Positions 46,048 through 56,107 of a stretch of DNA of 64,000 nt are shown piece after piece (the first letter of the stretch is position 1; each line of letters starts with the position of its first letter). Under the pieces are notes generated by a model, which ran no database searches, was not told the origin of the DNA, and was given only the letters and a program-made list of their open reading frames with translations. The stretch is from Dactylorhiza incarnata (taxonomy: Eukaryota; Streptophyta; Magnoliopsida; Asparagales; Orchidaceae). The stretch lies in contig JAWHQI010000099.1 of assembly GCA_033032865.1 (NCBI GenBank), positions 6,403,501 through 6,467,500 on the forward strand. Direction: 5' to 3'. The position numbers were made by a program, and so were the translations under genes.

Positions 46048-47019
46048 CCTGCTTTCTGGTAGCTCAACACCAGAACCCCCTTGTAAGATGTCATTTCGTC
46101 GAACACGACATCACGAGATACAACAAATCTCCGCGTCTCCGCGTCCATGCACTTCCAGCCCTTCTTACGGTCATCATAACACACGAAGACTAGCTTCCTT
46201 GCCTTCGCATCTAGCTTCGTCCGAAGCGCATCTGGAACGTGCACATAGCAGGTGGAACCAAACAACTGAAGGTGTGCCACACTTGGCTTTTCCTTAAACA
46301 TCAGTTCATGCGGGGTCTTCATATTGATGGGACTAAGAGGCATCTTTTTGATGACGTAGGCAGCACAAGACATTCCCTCCGCCTAGAAGGACTTTGGGAT
46401 AATCTTGGCATGCAGCCAACACTTGCAGGTTTCCGTCAGATGACGGATCTTCCGTTCTGCAACTCCGTTTTGTTGTGGAGTATGTGCACAAGTAAGCTCT
46501 CTCCGGATGCCCGCCTTCCTGCAAAAAGTAGAGAACTCACCAGAGGTGAACTCCCCTCCGTTATCAGTCCTCAGCTTCTTAACCCGCAGTCCAAGCCGAC
46601 CCTCCACGAGCTCCTTGAACTCCACAAACTTGGCAAATGCCTCTGCCTTCTCCTTCAAGAAATATACCCAGATATATCTGGTGTAATCATCGATCAACAC
46701 CAGCATATATCTGCTTCCTCCGAGGCTTGGGGTAGCAGTCGGTCCCATCAAGTAACCGTGGATGCACTCCAACAGCACACTACTCCTTGTCTGCGACTTA
46801 TCAAACGGTAGTTGATGAGACTTGCCGAACTGACATCCCGCGCACACATGACCGTCTCCGTAGGAAGATAGACTAGGCAGGCCCTTGACCAGACCTTTCA
46901 CCTCCATAGCTTTCAGCTTATCCATTCCTACATGCCCCAACCTCTCGTGTCATATCACAGCACTGTTGTTTGTCCTCATCTTGTCAACATAAGAACTTGT
47001 CGATAAAACGAATAAGTCT
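46048..47019 (-). pseudogene. Element D integrase
   Basis: Copia integrase with HERLGHVGMDKL / CAGCQFGK zinc-binding region, core residues in LRTDNGGEF and QNGVAERK. At the first catalytic position the sequence reads ECIHGYLMGP rather than the expected H-D-L/GP, so the first Asp is not seen. Stops at AVI*HERLG (TGG to TGA) and KSF*AEGM (TGG to TAG), plus a frameshift relative to gag. Confidence 0.83.
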
Positions 47020-48279
47020 TTAGCTCTTCCCCACATGGACTACCTCAGCCTTCACCGCCTCCACATTCCGAAGAAACCTCACTTCTGTTGGGCCAAACAG
47101 AACGTGATACCTAGCGTCTACAGCGTTGGTCATGGAGAAGAGGTTTTTCCTCATTCCGGGCACATGATAGACACTCTTCAAAGTTAGTGGCCCCCTATCA
47201 CTGCCCAAGGAAACAACCCCCACCTTCTCTACAACATGCACGGTATTATCAGCAGTAATAATGGCATCATTACCTGAATAAGGCCGCGCTGAAGAAAGCT
47301 TTGACTCGTCCCCGGTGAGGTGATGACCACACCCCGTGTCCACGATCCAGTCCTCCTGATAGTTGATAGGAGCATCAGCTCCAACAGAAGCCGAGAAGGC
47401 TCCTCTCCATCCTCCACCAACCTGCCTGGCTTCAGCTTTCCCCATTACTGCAGCAGCATGCCCCGGCTGAATATTCACCCGACATTCCTTCCTGATGTGA
47501 CCAAACTTTCCGCACCTGAAGCACTTGGGACCTTCCCCCTTCTTCTTCCCTTCAGCCTTAGGAGCATAGCCCCTCTCCTGTTGTCCAGAAGTTGAAGGCC
47601 CATTGCCTCCTCCATCGGTCTTCTTCTTATCCCACTTCTTCTTCTTTCCCGTGAAGAGAACTTCGCCATCTCCCCCAGACACCGACACCCCCGCCATCTG
47701 CCTTGCCAGACTCTCCTGCGAAGCAAGCAGATTTTCCAGCTCCAGCAGAGACGGCTGATTTGCCCAACCCTGCACCGACGTCACAAAGGCAACATATTCC
47801 TTCCGCAAACTACGAATGATGTGCCTCTTCAGCTTCGCCTTAGAAATTGGCTCGTCAGGATCCAGCGCTAAAATCTCGGCGCACAAGTTCTTCATCTTCA
47901 AGAAGAACGTAGAGATAGAAAGGTCACCTTGAGCCGATCTGGCCAGCTCATTCTCCATGAATTGAAGACTTGCCACATTCTTTTTGTTAAACATCCCATC
48001 CAGGGCTCTCCAGATCTCTGCAGTTGATGCACACCCCAAGATGTGATCAAACAAATCAGGTGATATTGCCCTCTTCAGGGCGAACTCTGCTTTGGCATTA
48101 AGTCGCCTCCAGTTCCTCACCTCATGATGGTTATCTCCAACCAGAAAAACTTCCTCCGTGCTCTCTCCTCCAACCACCTCCCAGAGGTCCTCACCCAGAA
48201 GATAACTCTGCATACAAGACCTCCACTTCTTAAAGTTGGTCGTGTTTAGCATCTCAATTCCAAGACCCCTCGCTTCCAT
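47020..48279 (-). CDS. Element D Gag and protease
   Basis: 419 residues from the ATG at 48279. UBN2-type Copia Gag (NFKKWRSCMQSYLLGEDLWE ... AEIWRALDGMF), zinc knuckle CFRCGKFGHIRKEC, then the protease motif DWIVDTGCGHHLTG. The frame stops at 47020, where pol should continue. The stop results from a frameshift, since the next domain is readable in another frame. Confidence 0.85.
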   Translation of the reverse strand: MEARGLGIEMLNTTNFKKWRSCMQSYLLGEDLWEVVGGESTEEVFLVGDNHHEVRNWRRLNAKAEFALKRAISPDLFDHILGCASTAEIWRALDGMFNKKNVASLQFMENELARSAQGDLSISTFFLKMKNLCAEILALDPDEPISKAKLKRHIIRSLRKEYVAFVTSVQGWANQPSLLELENLLASQESLARQMAGVSVSGGDGEVLFTGKKKKWDKKKTDGGGNGPSTSGQQERGYAPKAEGKKKGEGPKCFRCGKFGHIRKECRVNIQPGHAAAVMGKAEARQVGGGWRGAFSASVGADAPINYQEDWIVDTGCGHHLTGDESKLSSARPYSGNDAIITADNTVHVVEKVGVVSLGSDRGPLTLKSVYHVPGMRKNLFSMTNAVDARYHVLFGPTEVRFLRNVEAVKAEVVHVGKS

Positions 48280-48355
48280 GGCTCTACCACTGGTTCCTTC
48301 TTCACAAAGGCGATGGATACTCTAAGTTGTTCACTGCTCTATCCACTCCAACCTC

Positions 48356-48367
48356 GCTATGATACCA
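48356..48367 (-). other. Primer binding site of element D
   Basis: TGGTATCATAGC on the minus strand, directly at the LTR edge; one mismatch to the usual iMet PBS TGGTATCAGAGC. Confidence 0.85.
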
Positions 48368-49525
48368 TGTGAAAATTTCCGAATCTTTATGAAGTGAGCA
48401 TGAATCATACAACTTAGAGTTCACAAGCCAAACAACCAGAAGCACGTGAAGGAAATAGAGACTTTATTGATAACAACAATCTTCATTACCGGGAGAGGTA
48501 TACATGGCGAGACATGATTTTGCCAGTACAAAAAACCAAAGGGAAAAATACAATGCTGAAGAGAAAGATAACTGAGACCGCAGACCGCGTGGTCTGCTTG
48601 TCGATCTCTGAAGGCTGCCTGACCGCAAACTCTGCCGGTCAACTGATCAACACTCCTGACCGCAGAGCTTCCGCGATCTCCTTCCGAACTCCACTGATTC
48701 TCCTGAACTCCAACAACCCACATTGCAAGCCGCGAGACCGCTCGAACACTTTCAGAAGAAGAGGTGATCGTTGCTGCCCGCACAATCCGCAGAAGCTGCA
48801 CAAGGAAAATTCAATCAGCAAGACCGACCGGTCACAATAATTGAGATCGCAAGAATTAGACGCGAGCTCAGCTTACACTTGGTGCGATGTGTTTGCTGCT
48901 ACAGTGGCTCCTATTTATAGGCGTGAGACCTGATCCAGTCACCACCCTATGAGATAGGATCACCACCCTCCAGATCGCGCGACCAGAACCGGTCACCCCG
49001 CGCGATCAACAATAGATCATTCTGCTTAGGTGAGATCGCCGGCTTCAACAACAGACTGCGGGAGATCGCCACTCCCACAATGAAGCCGCCCACCACCAAT
49101 GTTCGCCAACGAGACCGCGAACACAACTTGTTCGCCAACGATACATCGAACACAACCTGTTCGCCTGCCAGCCTCCTCCTGAGACCGCGAATAGAGACCG
49201 CTCGACTAAGATGCCTTAGCCACCGAAAACAACCAGGAACCTAGATAGCCATAAGACCGGCTTCTGGAAACCTGAACCAACCTGTGCGGTCACACCAGAC
49301 CGGCACAGCCCTGAGATAGACAGCCCGTCACACGGTCACAGGCCAGACCGCGTGGCCTTACCCCAGCACCTTGGACACAGAACAACGGTCACGCCAGGAG
49401 ACCGCCGCTAGACTGAAGACAAGTCAGACCGCAGAGCAGATCGCCAGACGTATGATCTCACCAGACCGCGCGATCACCCTCCCAGACCGCCAACTCCCAA
49501 AACTTCCACTTCAACATTTTCAACA
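48368..49525 (-). repeat. Element D 5' LTR (right)
   Basis: 1,158 bp, the same length as the left LTR, with scattered substitutions. A second copy of the gaccgcgcggtc palindrome set. Confidence 0.93.
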
Positions 49526-49530
49526 TCCGC

Positions 49531-50823
49531 ATTGGGATCCGTCTCAGATTCAGAAAGAGGAGTATGAGAATTTACCTTCCCCTCATATGGGGTGTCATAG
49601 TTTTCCTCATCGCTCTGAGCCATTATACCAAAGTAGGCTTCTTCATCTAAGCTTGACTTGTCAGAGTTGCTGTTGCTCAGAGTTTTTGAATTTTTAGCCA
49701 AAAAGGTCTTTTCCTCCTCCTTTTTACTTTTGAAGGATTTCTTATCTTCTTTTCTCGAGCTATCCTTCTTCTTGTACGGGCATTCCACAATTACATGTCC
49801 TGGCTTGTTATAACAATAGCTGATGATATCAGCCGAAGAATGTTTATTCGATTTAGATTTATACCTGTCGTTGTTGTAACTCTTCTTGTGATGTTCACCA
49901 TCACGTCTCGATCTTCTGTGATCTGATGAGGAGGATTGACCTCTCCTCTGCTTTCTCTTATTCAGCAATCTCTTGAATTGCTTGGAGAGTAGGGAGAACT
50001 CTCTTTCGGACATGTCTGAGCTTGAGGAGCAAGCCACAGACTCGTCATCTTCCTCTGACGACTGTGTCCTTACCGGTACCATGACCTTGCTTTTCTTTGA
50101 CCCTTCGGCCTTCAGAGCTACAAACTTCTCCTTTCTAGAAGTCCTGTTGCCTTCTTCCTCAGCTTTCCGGATGATGAGCTTCAACTCATGGGAGAGAAGC
50201 TTCCCAAAAAGAATTTGTGGCTCCATAGTGACCAGCTTCCCGAATTCTCTGATGGCAAATGCCTTGGTATCCCATTCTTTCCACAGGGATCTCAAAAACT
50301 TGTCATTCAGTTTACCAACGGTGAATTCCCAATCATAGTTCCTAATGCCGTTGACGAACTTGAAGAACTTCTTGTGCGTGTCAGAAATAGAGTCCCATGG
50401 ATTCTGCTTAAATGCTTCATATTCTTGATTGAGCAGAGATCTTCGATCATCCCTTACTTCTTCCGTACCTTCCATCAAGACGACAAGAGAGTCCCACATA
50501 TCTTCAGCAGATTTGCAATGGAAGAGATTCTGCAGCATAGAATAATCCATAACACTGGCAATTATATTCTTTGCCTTCTTGTCCAAGGCGATAAGAGGGA
50601 TCTCGTCTTCAGTCAAATCAAGCATCTTCTTGGGAACTTAAACAACAGGGTTGATGGTAGATACTGTCATTGGAACATGAGGACCTTCTCCAACTATCTG
50701 AAAGATCCTTGGGTCGGCCACTTTCATGTAAAACTTAACTCTTTCCTTCCACATGGGGAAGTTTTCCTTTGTGCAGACTGACAGCTTCATGGAAGAATTC
50801 TTGTTTCTATTCATTCCAGACAT
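49531..50823 (-). pseudogene. Element C Gag
   Basis: ATG at 50823 (MSGMNRNKNSSMKLSVCTKE). SIRE-like Gag with YEAFKQNPWDSISDTHKKF and KFLRSLWKEWDTKAFAI. A degraded zinc knuckle (CYNKPGHVIVECP) lacks one expected Cys. A Lys/Ser-rich tail ends at ESETDPNAD, where element D is inserted; the frame resumes at 43057. One in-frame TAA lies at 50638-50640. No PBS is recognisable between the ATG and the upstream LTR. Confidence 0.8.
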
Positions 50824-50862
50824 AGTGTCTTTGAACAACTAGATTAAAAGATTATAGGTATA

Positions 50863-52487
50863 TGATCTAATTCACCTAAAGGGGGGGGGGGGGGGGTGAA
50901 TAGGCCTTTTGATTTTTACTTGTTTTATATAAGCAGTTAAACTATTCTATGCAGGAAATCACACACAACCTGAAAACACACAAGTGTTTATAGTGGTTTC
51001 CCAAGACAGTGTGTCTATGGGTAGTCCACTTTCCCCCTTCACCCTTCTAACAGTGTGTTAGACAGGGACAACTCCTCCAAACTCAGCTCCAAGAGCCAAC
51101 AACACAGATCCCTCAGGATCTCTCAGGTTTTCCCAACCCTACCTCAGGCACAGCAGCCCTACCTCAGATCAGCCACTGATCCTACAACTCAGGCCCCTTC
51201 CAGGTCCTACCTCAGAGGAATCCTCCTCCTACAGCTCAGGTATTAGTGCCCTACAACTCAGGCTAAACAGCCCTTCCTCAGATCTTCACAGATCCCACCT
51301 CAAGCTGTCCTCACATCTCTACAACTCAGATCAACCGATCCTACAACCTCAGGCCTTCAACCCTACAACTCAGAACCCAAAGGTTCCTGCAATCTCAGAC
51401 CAAATGGTCCTACAATCTCAGGCGAATTGCCCTACAGAAAAGTGAGTTTAAATCTTACTACAACAGACAACAGTTGAAGGAAGTCTCCAGTAGTTCCTGC
51501 ACAGCTTGTGCTTCCTTGTAGCTGGAGATGTTGATGGAAGCTACTATCTGATCTTCCTCTTCAGATGAAGGATGGAAGATCACCTTGCTCCTTCTTGCAA
51601 AGGAGCTAACTTTCTCTCTCAGTTTCTTCTTCCTTGTTCAGTGAGCAGGAGGAGAGAAACGAGAGCTTCGGTCGTCAATGGAACAGTTGATTTCTTTTGG
51701 CACACGACAGACCCTTTTCATAAGTGCCCTAATTTCTTCTTTTATACATCTATGATCTTCAACGGCTCTCAGCCATCCTTCTGAGAAGTATGGGAGAGAC
51801 TGGTGGTCCCCACGCTGACATTCTGCAACTTGCGCCATGGGCTGAACTCGTAATCTGCGTTCGACGAACTTGCCATACTCTGAGTTCGACGATCTTGCCT
51901 AACTCTGAGTTCGACGATCTTGCCTAACTCTGTGTTCGACGATCTTGCCAAGTCTCAGCTATTTCTTCCTTTCTGTCCGCGCTCGACGAACTGCCTTCTG
52001 AGTTCGACGATCTTGCTCCACTCTGTGTTCTACGAACACGCCATGCTATGTGTTGTTTCTTCCTTTCTGTCTGCGTTCGACGAACTGCCTTCTGAGTTCG
52101 ACAAACTGCCTTCTGAGTTCGACGAACACGCCAAGTCTTAGCACTTGCTTCTGTTGTCTCTTTTCCCATCTCAGTGGATCTGCTGATACAGACAGCCGTC
52201 TCAGCGGTTTCTTCTATCTGCAGGTCCTTCCCTGTCTCAGCGGATCCGCTGAGACAGTGAGCTCGTCTCAGCGGATTTGACCCTTTGTCTCCGCGGTTCT
52301 GCTGAGACTGAGAGCTTGTCTCTGCGGTTTTGTCAGTAAACAAACTGAACAACCCCTGCACCTTATTAAGTCCTAACCCTGCATGCTTATGAGATAGAAA
52401 TAAGGTTTATCAAATACAACTTGTACTTTGTATTGAGTGTGAGGCCTTCTTCAAATCAAGGGAACATTGAGGGTCAATTTCCCAACA
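50863..52487 (-). repeat. Element C LTR, shared between pol (right) and gag (left)
   Basis: On the minus strand it starts TGTTGGGAAATTGACC right after a PPT. The other end is probably ...TTAGATCA at 50863. A 16-base G tract at 50881-50896 is followed by tgaata, as in element E. Inside are CTACAACTCAG-type repeats (51100-51440), ttcgacgaac motifs (51855-52130) and ctcagcggatccgctgag palindromes (52170-52330). The 50863 boundary is uncertain. Confidence 0.7.
51100..51440. repeat. Degenerate minisatellite of (c)ctacaactcag
   Basis: Roughly fifteen imperfect units of 15-25 bp with the shared block ctac(aa/ct)ctcag, within the element C LTR. Confidence 0.75.
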
Positions 52488-53210
52488 ATCTCCCCCTATT
52501 TGAAGAAGGCGGAACATTCCCAATGCTAAGATACATAACCAAATAAAAACATATCATGGAAATGAACTATGTAGCATTCATGATAACATTGCTTAAGATA
52601 ACATTGTTTAAGCATGCTTTGATACCTTATGACAGATTATGTAAAGCTTTAACTAGCTCATAGGTTATCTCCCCCTTTCTAACTCAGATTATATTAAGCT
52701 TATTCATAATAACTACCTCTGATAACTTTATCAGAGGGCTAACTCTGATTTAGTCAAAGCATTGTCCATCTCCCCCTTTCTGGTTTCTTCAAATATTTTT
52801 CCCATAGGAATTGGGAGGGAACCACTACAGCATTTGCCAACTCCCCCTCAATCTGAGCAGGAACTTGCTCCCCCTCAAATTGAGAACTATTATCTTTAAT
52901 AGCTGATCTTGTTCAGTTTGAACAATCCATTTTAGCTCCCCCTCATTTGGAGCACATCTATTGATCTTATGATTTAAGGGAAACCTAAAGCTCATCTGAT
53001 CCAGATTTTTCTGATTTAGCTGATCATTCTACTATATATTATCCTACATTCAACATTTTTAGGGAGATTGTCTACCCTATCATATGGCCTATGCCTACTG
53101 TAAGTTTGATCAGTTCAGATGTCAGTATATCATAATAGTACAGTTTATCATAACAGATGAGAATATAAGCATGTTAACAACAGATATTAATTCATTAATG
53201 AACTCATTCT
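52488..53210 (-). other. Element C 3' non-coding region with five or more polypurine tracts
   Basis: On the minus strand aatagggggagat abuts the LTR. Further agggggaga/agggggagc copies occur near 52671, 52771, 52841, 52870 and 52937. No gene seen. Confidence 0.75.
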
Positions 53211-54067
53211 AAATTTAACATTCCTAAGTCAATTTTGAAAGAATTGAATTTGGCCTCATCCAGTGGCTTTGTGAAGATGTCATCTACTTGATTGTCTGTG
53301 GGGACATATTCAAGTTTGATATCTTTACATTCTGCATGCTCTCTTATAAAATGGTACCTAATTTATATGTGTTTGGTCCTACTATGGGAGACAGGATTTT
53401 CAGCAATAGAAATTGCACTGGGTGAGTCACACATCAGGGGAGTTTGTCTAACCTTTATGTTGTAATCCTCCAATTGATGTTGCATCCACAGAAGTTGAGC
53501 ACAACAACTACCTGCAGCAATGTACTCTGACTCAGCTGTGGATATGGCCACACTGGTTTGCTTTTTGCTGCTCCAAGAGATCAGCCTTCTCCCTAGGAAT
53601 TGACAAGTGCCACTTGTGCTTTTCCTGTCTTCTTTGCACCCTACAAAATCTGCATCTGAATAGCCTATTAGTTCAAAGTCATTGTTCCTAGGGTACAAAA
53701 GGCCAAGATTTAGGCTGCCCTTGAGGTATCTCAAAATCCTCTTGACAGAGGTGTAGTGAGATTCCTTAGGACAAGCCTGATACCTAACACAAACACATTT
53801 ATAATACATAATGTCTGGCCTACTAGCAGTCAAGTACAATAGGGATCCAATGATACACCTGTACATGAATTCATCAAAGGCCTTCCCCTTTTCATCCTTG
53901 TCTAATGATACATTAGATCCCATGGGTGTTCTCATGGTGGAGGCTGATTCCATCCCAAATTTCTTGATGAGCTCCTTGGTGTACTTAGTCTGGGAAATGA
54001 AAATTCCCTCATCAGACTGTTTCACTTGGAGCCCAAAGAAATATTTAAGTTCACCCATACTTCTCAT
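53211..54067 (-). pseudogene. Element C RNase H
   Basis: Copia RNase H: MGELKYFFGLQVKQ, GSLLYLTASRPDIM, YSDADFVGCKEDRKSTSGTC, STAESEYIAAGSCCAQLLWM, SHSRTKHI. An in-frame TAA at 53363-53365 is followed by the normal C-terminus (NQVDDIFTKPLDE) to a stop near 53213. It overlaps the RT frame by a -1-type shift at about 54065. Confidence 0.87.
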
Positions 54068-56107
54068 CTCAACTCCCCCTGCATTAGATTGGCAAATCTC
54101 TTGCAGAGGTTGTCATCAGTAGAACCAAATATTATGTCATCAACATAGATTTGGACTAAGAGACACTTGCCCCTTGTTTCCCTAAGAAACAATGTGCTAT
54201 CTATCTTTCCCCTCAAGAACTTGTTCTTGATGAGAAAGCTAGTCAATGTCTCATACCAAGCCCTGGGGGCTTGCTTAAGACCATACAGAGCTTTCCTAAG
54301 TAGATAAACATGAGATGAGAGAGTGGGATGGACAAAACCTGATGGCTGCTCTACATAAACTTCCTCTTTCAGATTCCCATTTAGGAATGCTGATTTGACA
54401 TCCATCTGGTATACCTTGAAGCCTTTGTGGGCTGCATATGCAAGGAATAGCCTTATGGCCTCCAACCTTGCAACTGGGGCAAAGGTTTGGTCAAAGTCTA
54501 TTCCTTCCTCTTGCCTATACCCCTTTGCAACCAGCCTTGCCTTGTTCTTGATGATTGTTCCATTCTCATCCATCTTGTTTCTGAAGATCCATTTGGTGCC
54601 AATTATGTTGTGTCCCTGTTGTCTTGGCACCAACTTCCATATCTTGCATCTCTTAAATTGCAATAGTTCTTCCTGCATTGCCTGAATCCAGAATGGATCC
54701 AAGTTGGCCTCTTCAAATTTCTTAGGCTCTACCTGTGACAGGAAACTGAGGAACAAGGACTCATTGTGAGCCCTGCTCCTAGTTGTCACACCTTGTTGAA
54801 TATTCCCAATAATCTGCTCCAAGGGATGATCCCTTAGATGTCTTGTAGCTACAGGCAGTCTCTCCTCTACATGCTGAATTTCTTCCACTGGGTCAGCAGC
54901 TTCTTCAGCATCTTGCTCCCCTATATCTTCTGGAATTGCTGCATCAGTATTAACCATACTGCTGCTGGATGGTTCTTGCATAGATAGTTCTTCCATGGCT
55001 CTTTCACATCCTGTCAAAATAGAAGAACTGTACCAGCCCTTATAAATAAGGCTGGTTTCATCAAATACCACATGCATGGACTCTTCAACAATATGGGTTT
55101 TCTTGTTATATACTCTATAGGCTCTACTATGTGAGCTATAGCCAACAAGAACTCCTAAGTAGCATTTTTCAGCAAACTTGGTTAATTGAGATTTTCCATT
55201 ATTTAGAATGTAGCATTTTGATCCAAAGATCCTAAAATATGAGATTGTTGGTTGTTTGCCTTTTAGAATCTCATAGGGGGTAATTCCATGAACTTTATTG
55301 ATGGAAGCTCTATTGAGAACATAACAGGCAGTATTGACTGCTTCAGCCCAGAAATATTCTGGGAGAGAAGAGTCACTAAGCAATGTTCTCCCAGCTTCTA
55401 TCAATGTTCTATTCCTCCTCTCAGCCACCCCATTTTGTTGTGGGGTCCTTGGGGAGGAAAATTCTTGAATGATACATAGTTCTTGACAGAACCTTTTCAT
55501 GGCTTTAGATTGAAACTCTGTGCCATGGTCAGACCTAGTTCTGACCACAGAACATTGCAAATCATTCTGAATGGCCTTGACATGGCTTATGAAGACATTT
55601 AGAGTATCAGATTTCTTTTTAAGGAAAAATACCCATGTATATCTTGAGTGATCATCAACAATCACTAAGGTATACAACTTCCCTCCTAAGCTCTGAATTG
55701 GCATAGGACCAAACAAGTCCATGTGCAATAAATAAAGGCATCTCTTAGTATCTTTGGAGCCAATACTTTTAAAAGTGACCCTTGTTTGCTTGCCCATTTG
55801 GTAGGCATGACATGGGCCATTTTTAACACATTTTAAATTAGGACTATTTCTAACCAAGTTCTTAGAGAATAGTCTATGCATTATCTTGTAGTTGATGTGG
55901 GCAAGTCTCTTATGCCATTGAACACATAGAGACTCACTCTCATTTGCCACAAGACACACAAGAGAGAAAGATGAATTACAAATAAAATCTAAGCAGTAAA
56001 CATTTCCACTCCTAGTGCCTGATAGTATGGTTTCCAAGTCATTAGACTTTTTGATTAGGCACTTATCATTATGGAATTCAATGACATAGCCAAGATCACA
56101 CAGTTGG
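54064..56107 (-). pseudogene. Element C integrase and reverse transcriptase, truncated by element B
   Basis: Starts inside the region before integrase. The zinc-binding [11 protein letters not shown] / C...C segment has [14 protein letters not shown], with one Cys altered. Core residues are [17 protein letters not shown] and [13 protein letters not shown] follows with [34 protein letters not shown] and [13 protein letters not shown], typical of SIRE-like Copia. The frame is open to 54064 and ends in a frameshift into RNase H. Element B cuts the upstream part at 56107. Confidence 0.88.

Larger units (their letters stand above)
43058..49525 (-). mobile_element. Element D: Ty1/Copia retrotransposon, full length but decayed
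   Basis: Two 1,158-bp LTRs, a tccgc duplication and a PBS adjacent to the right LTR, with gag-PR-IN-RT-RH in Copia order on the minus strand. Frameshifts near 47000, 46047 and 44866 and Trp-to-stop changes in IN show it is not autonomous now. It is inserted in gag of element C. Confidence 0.93.
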
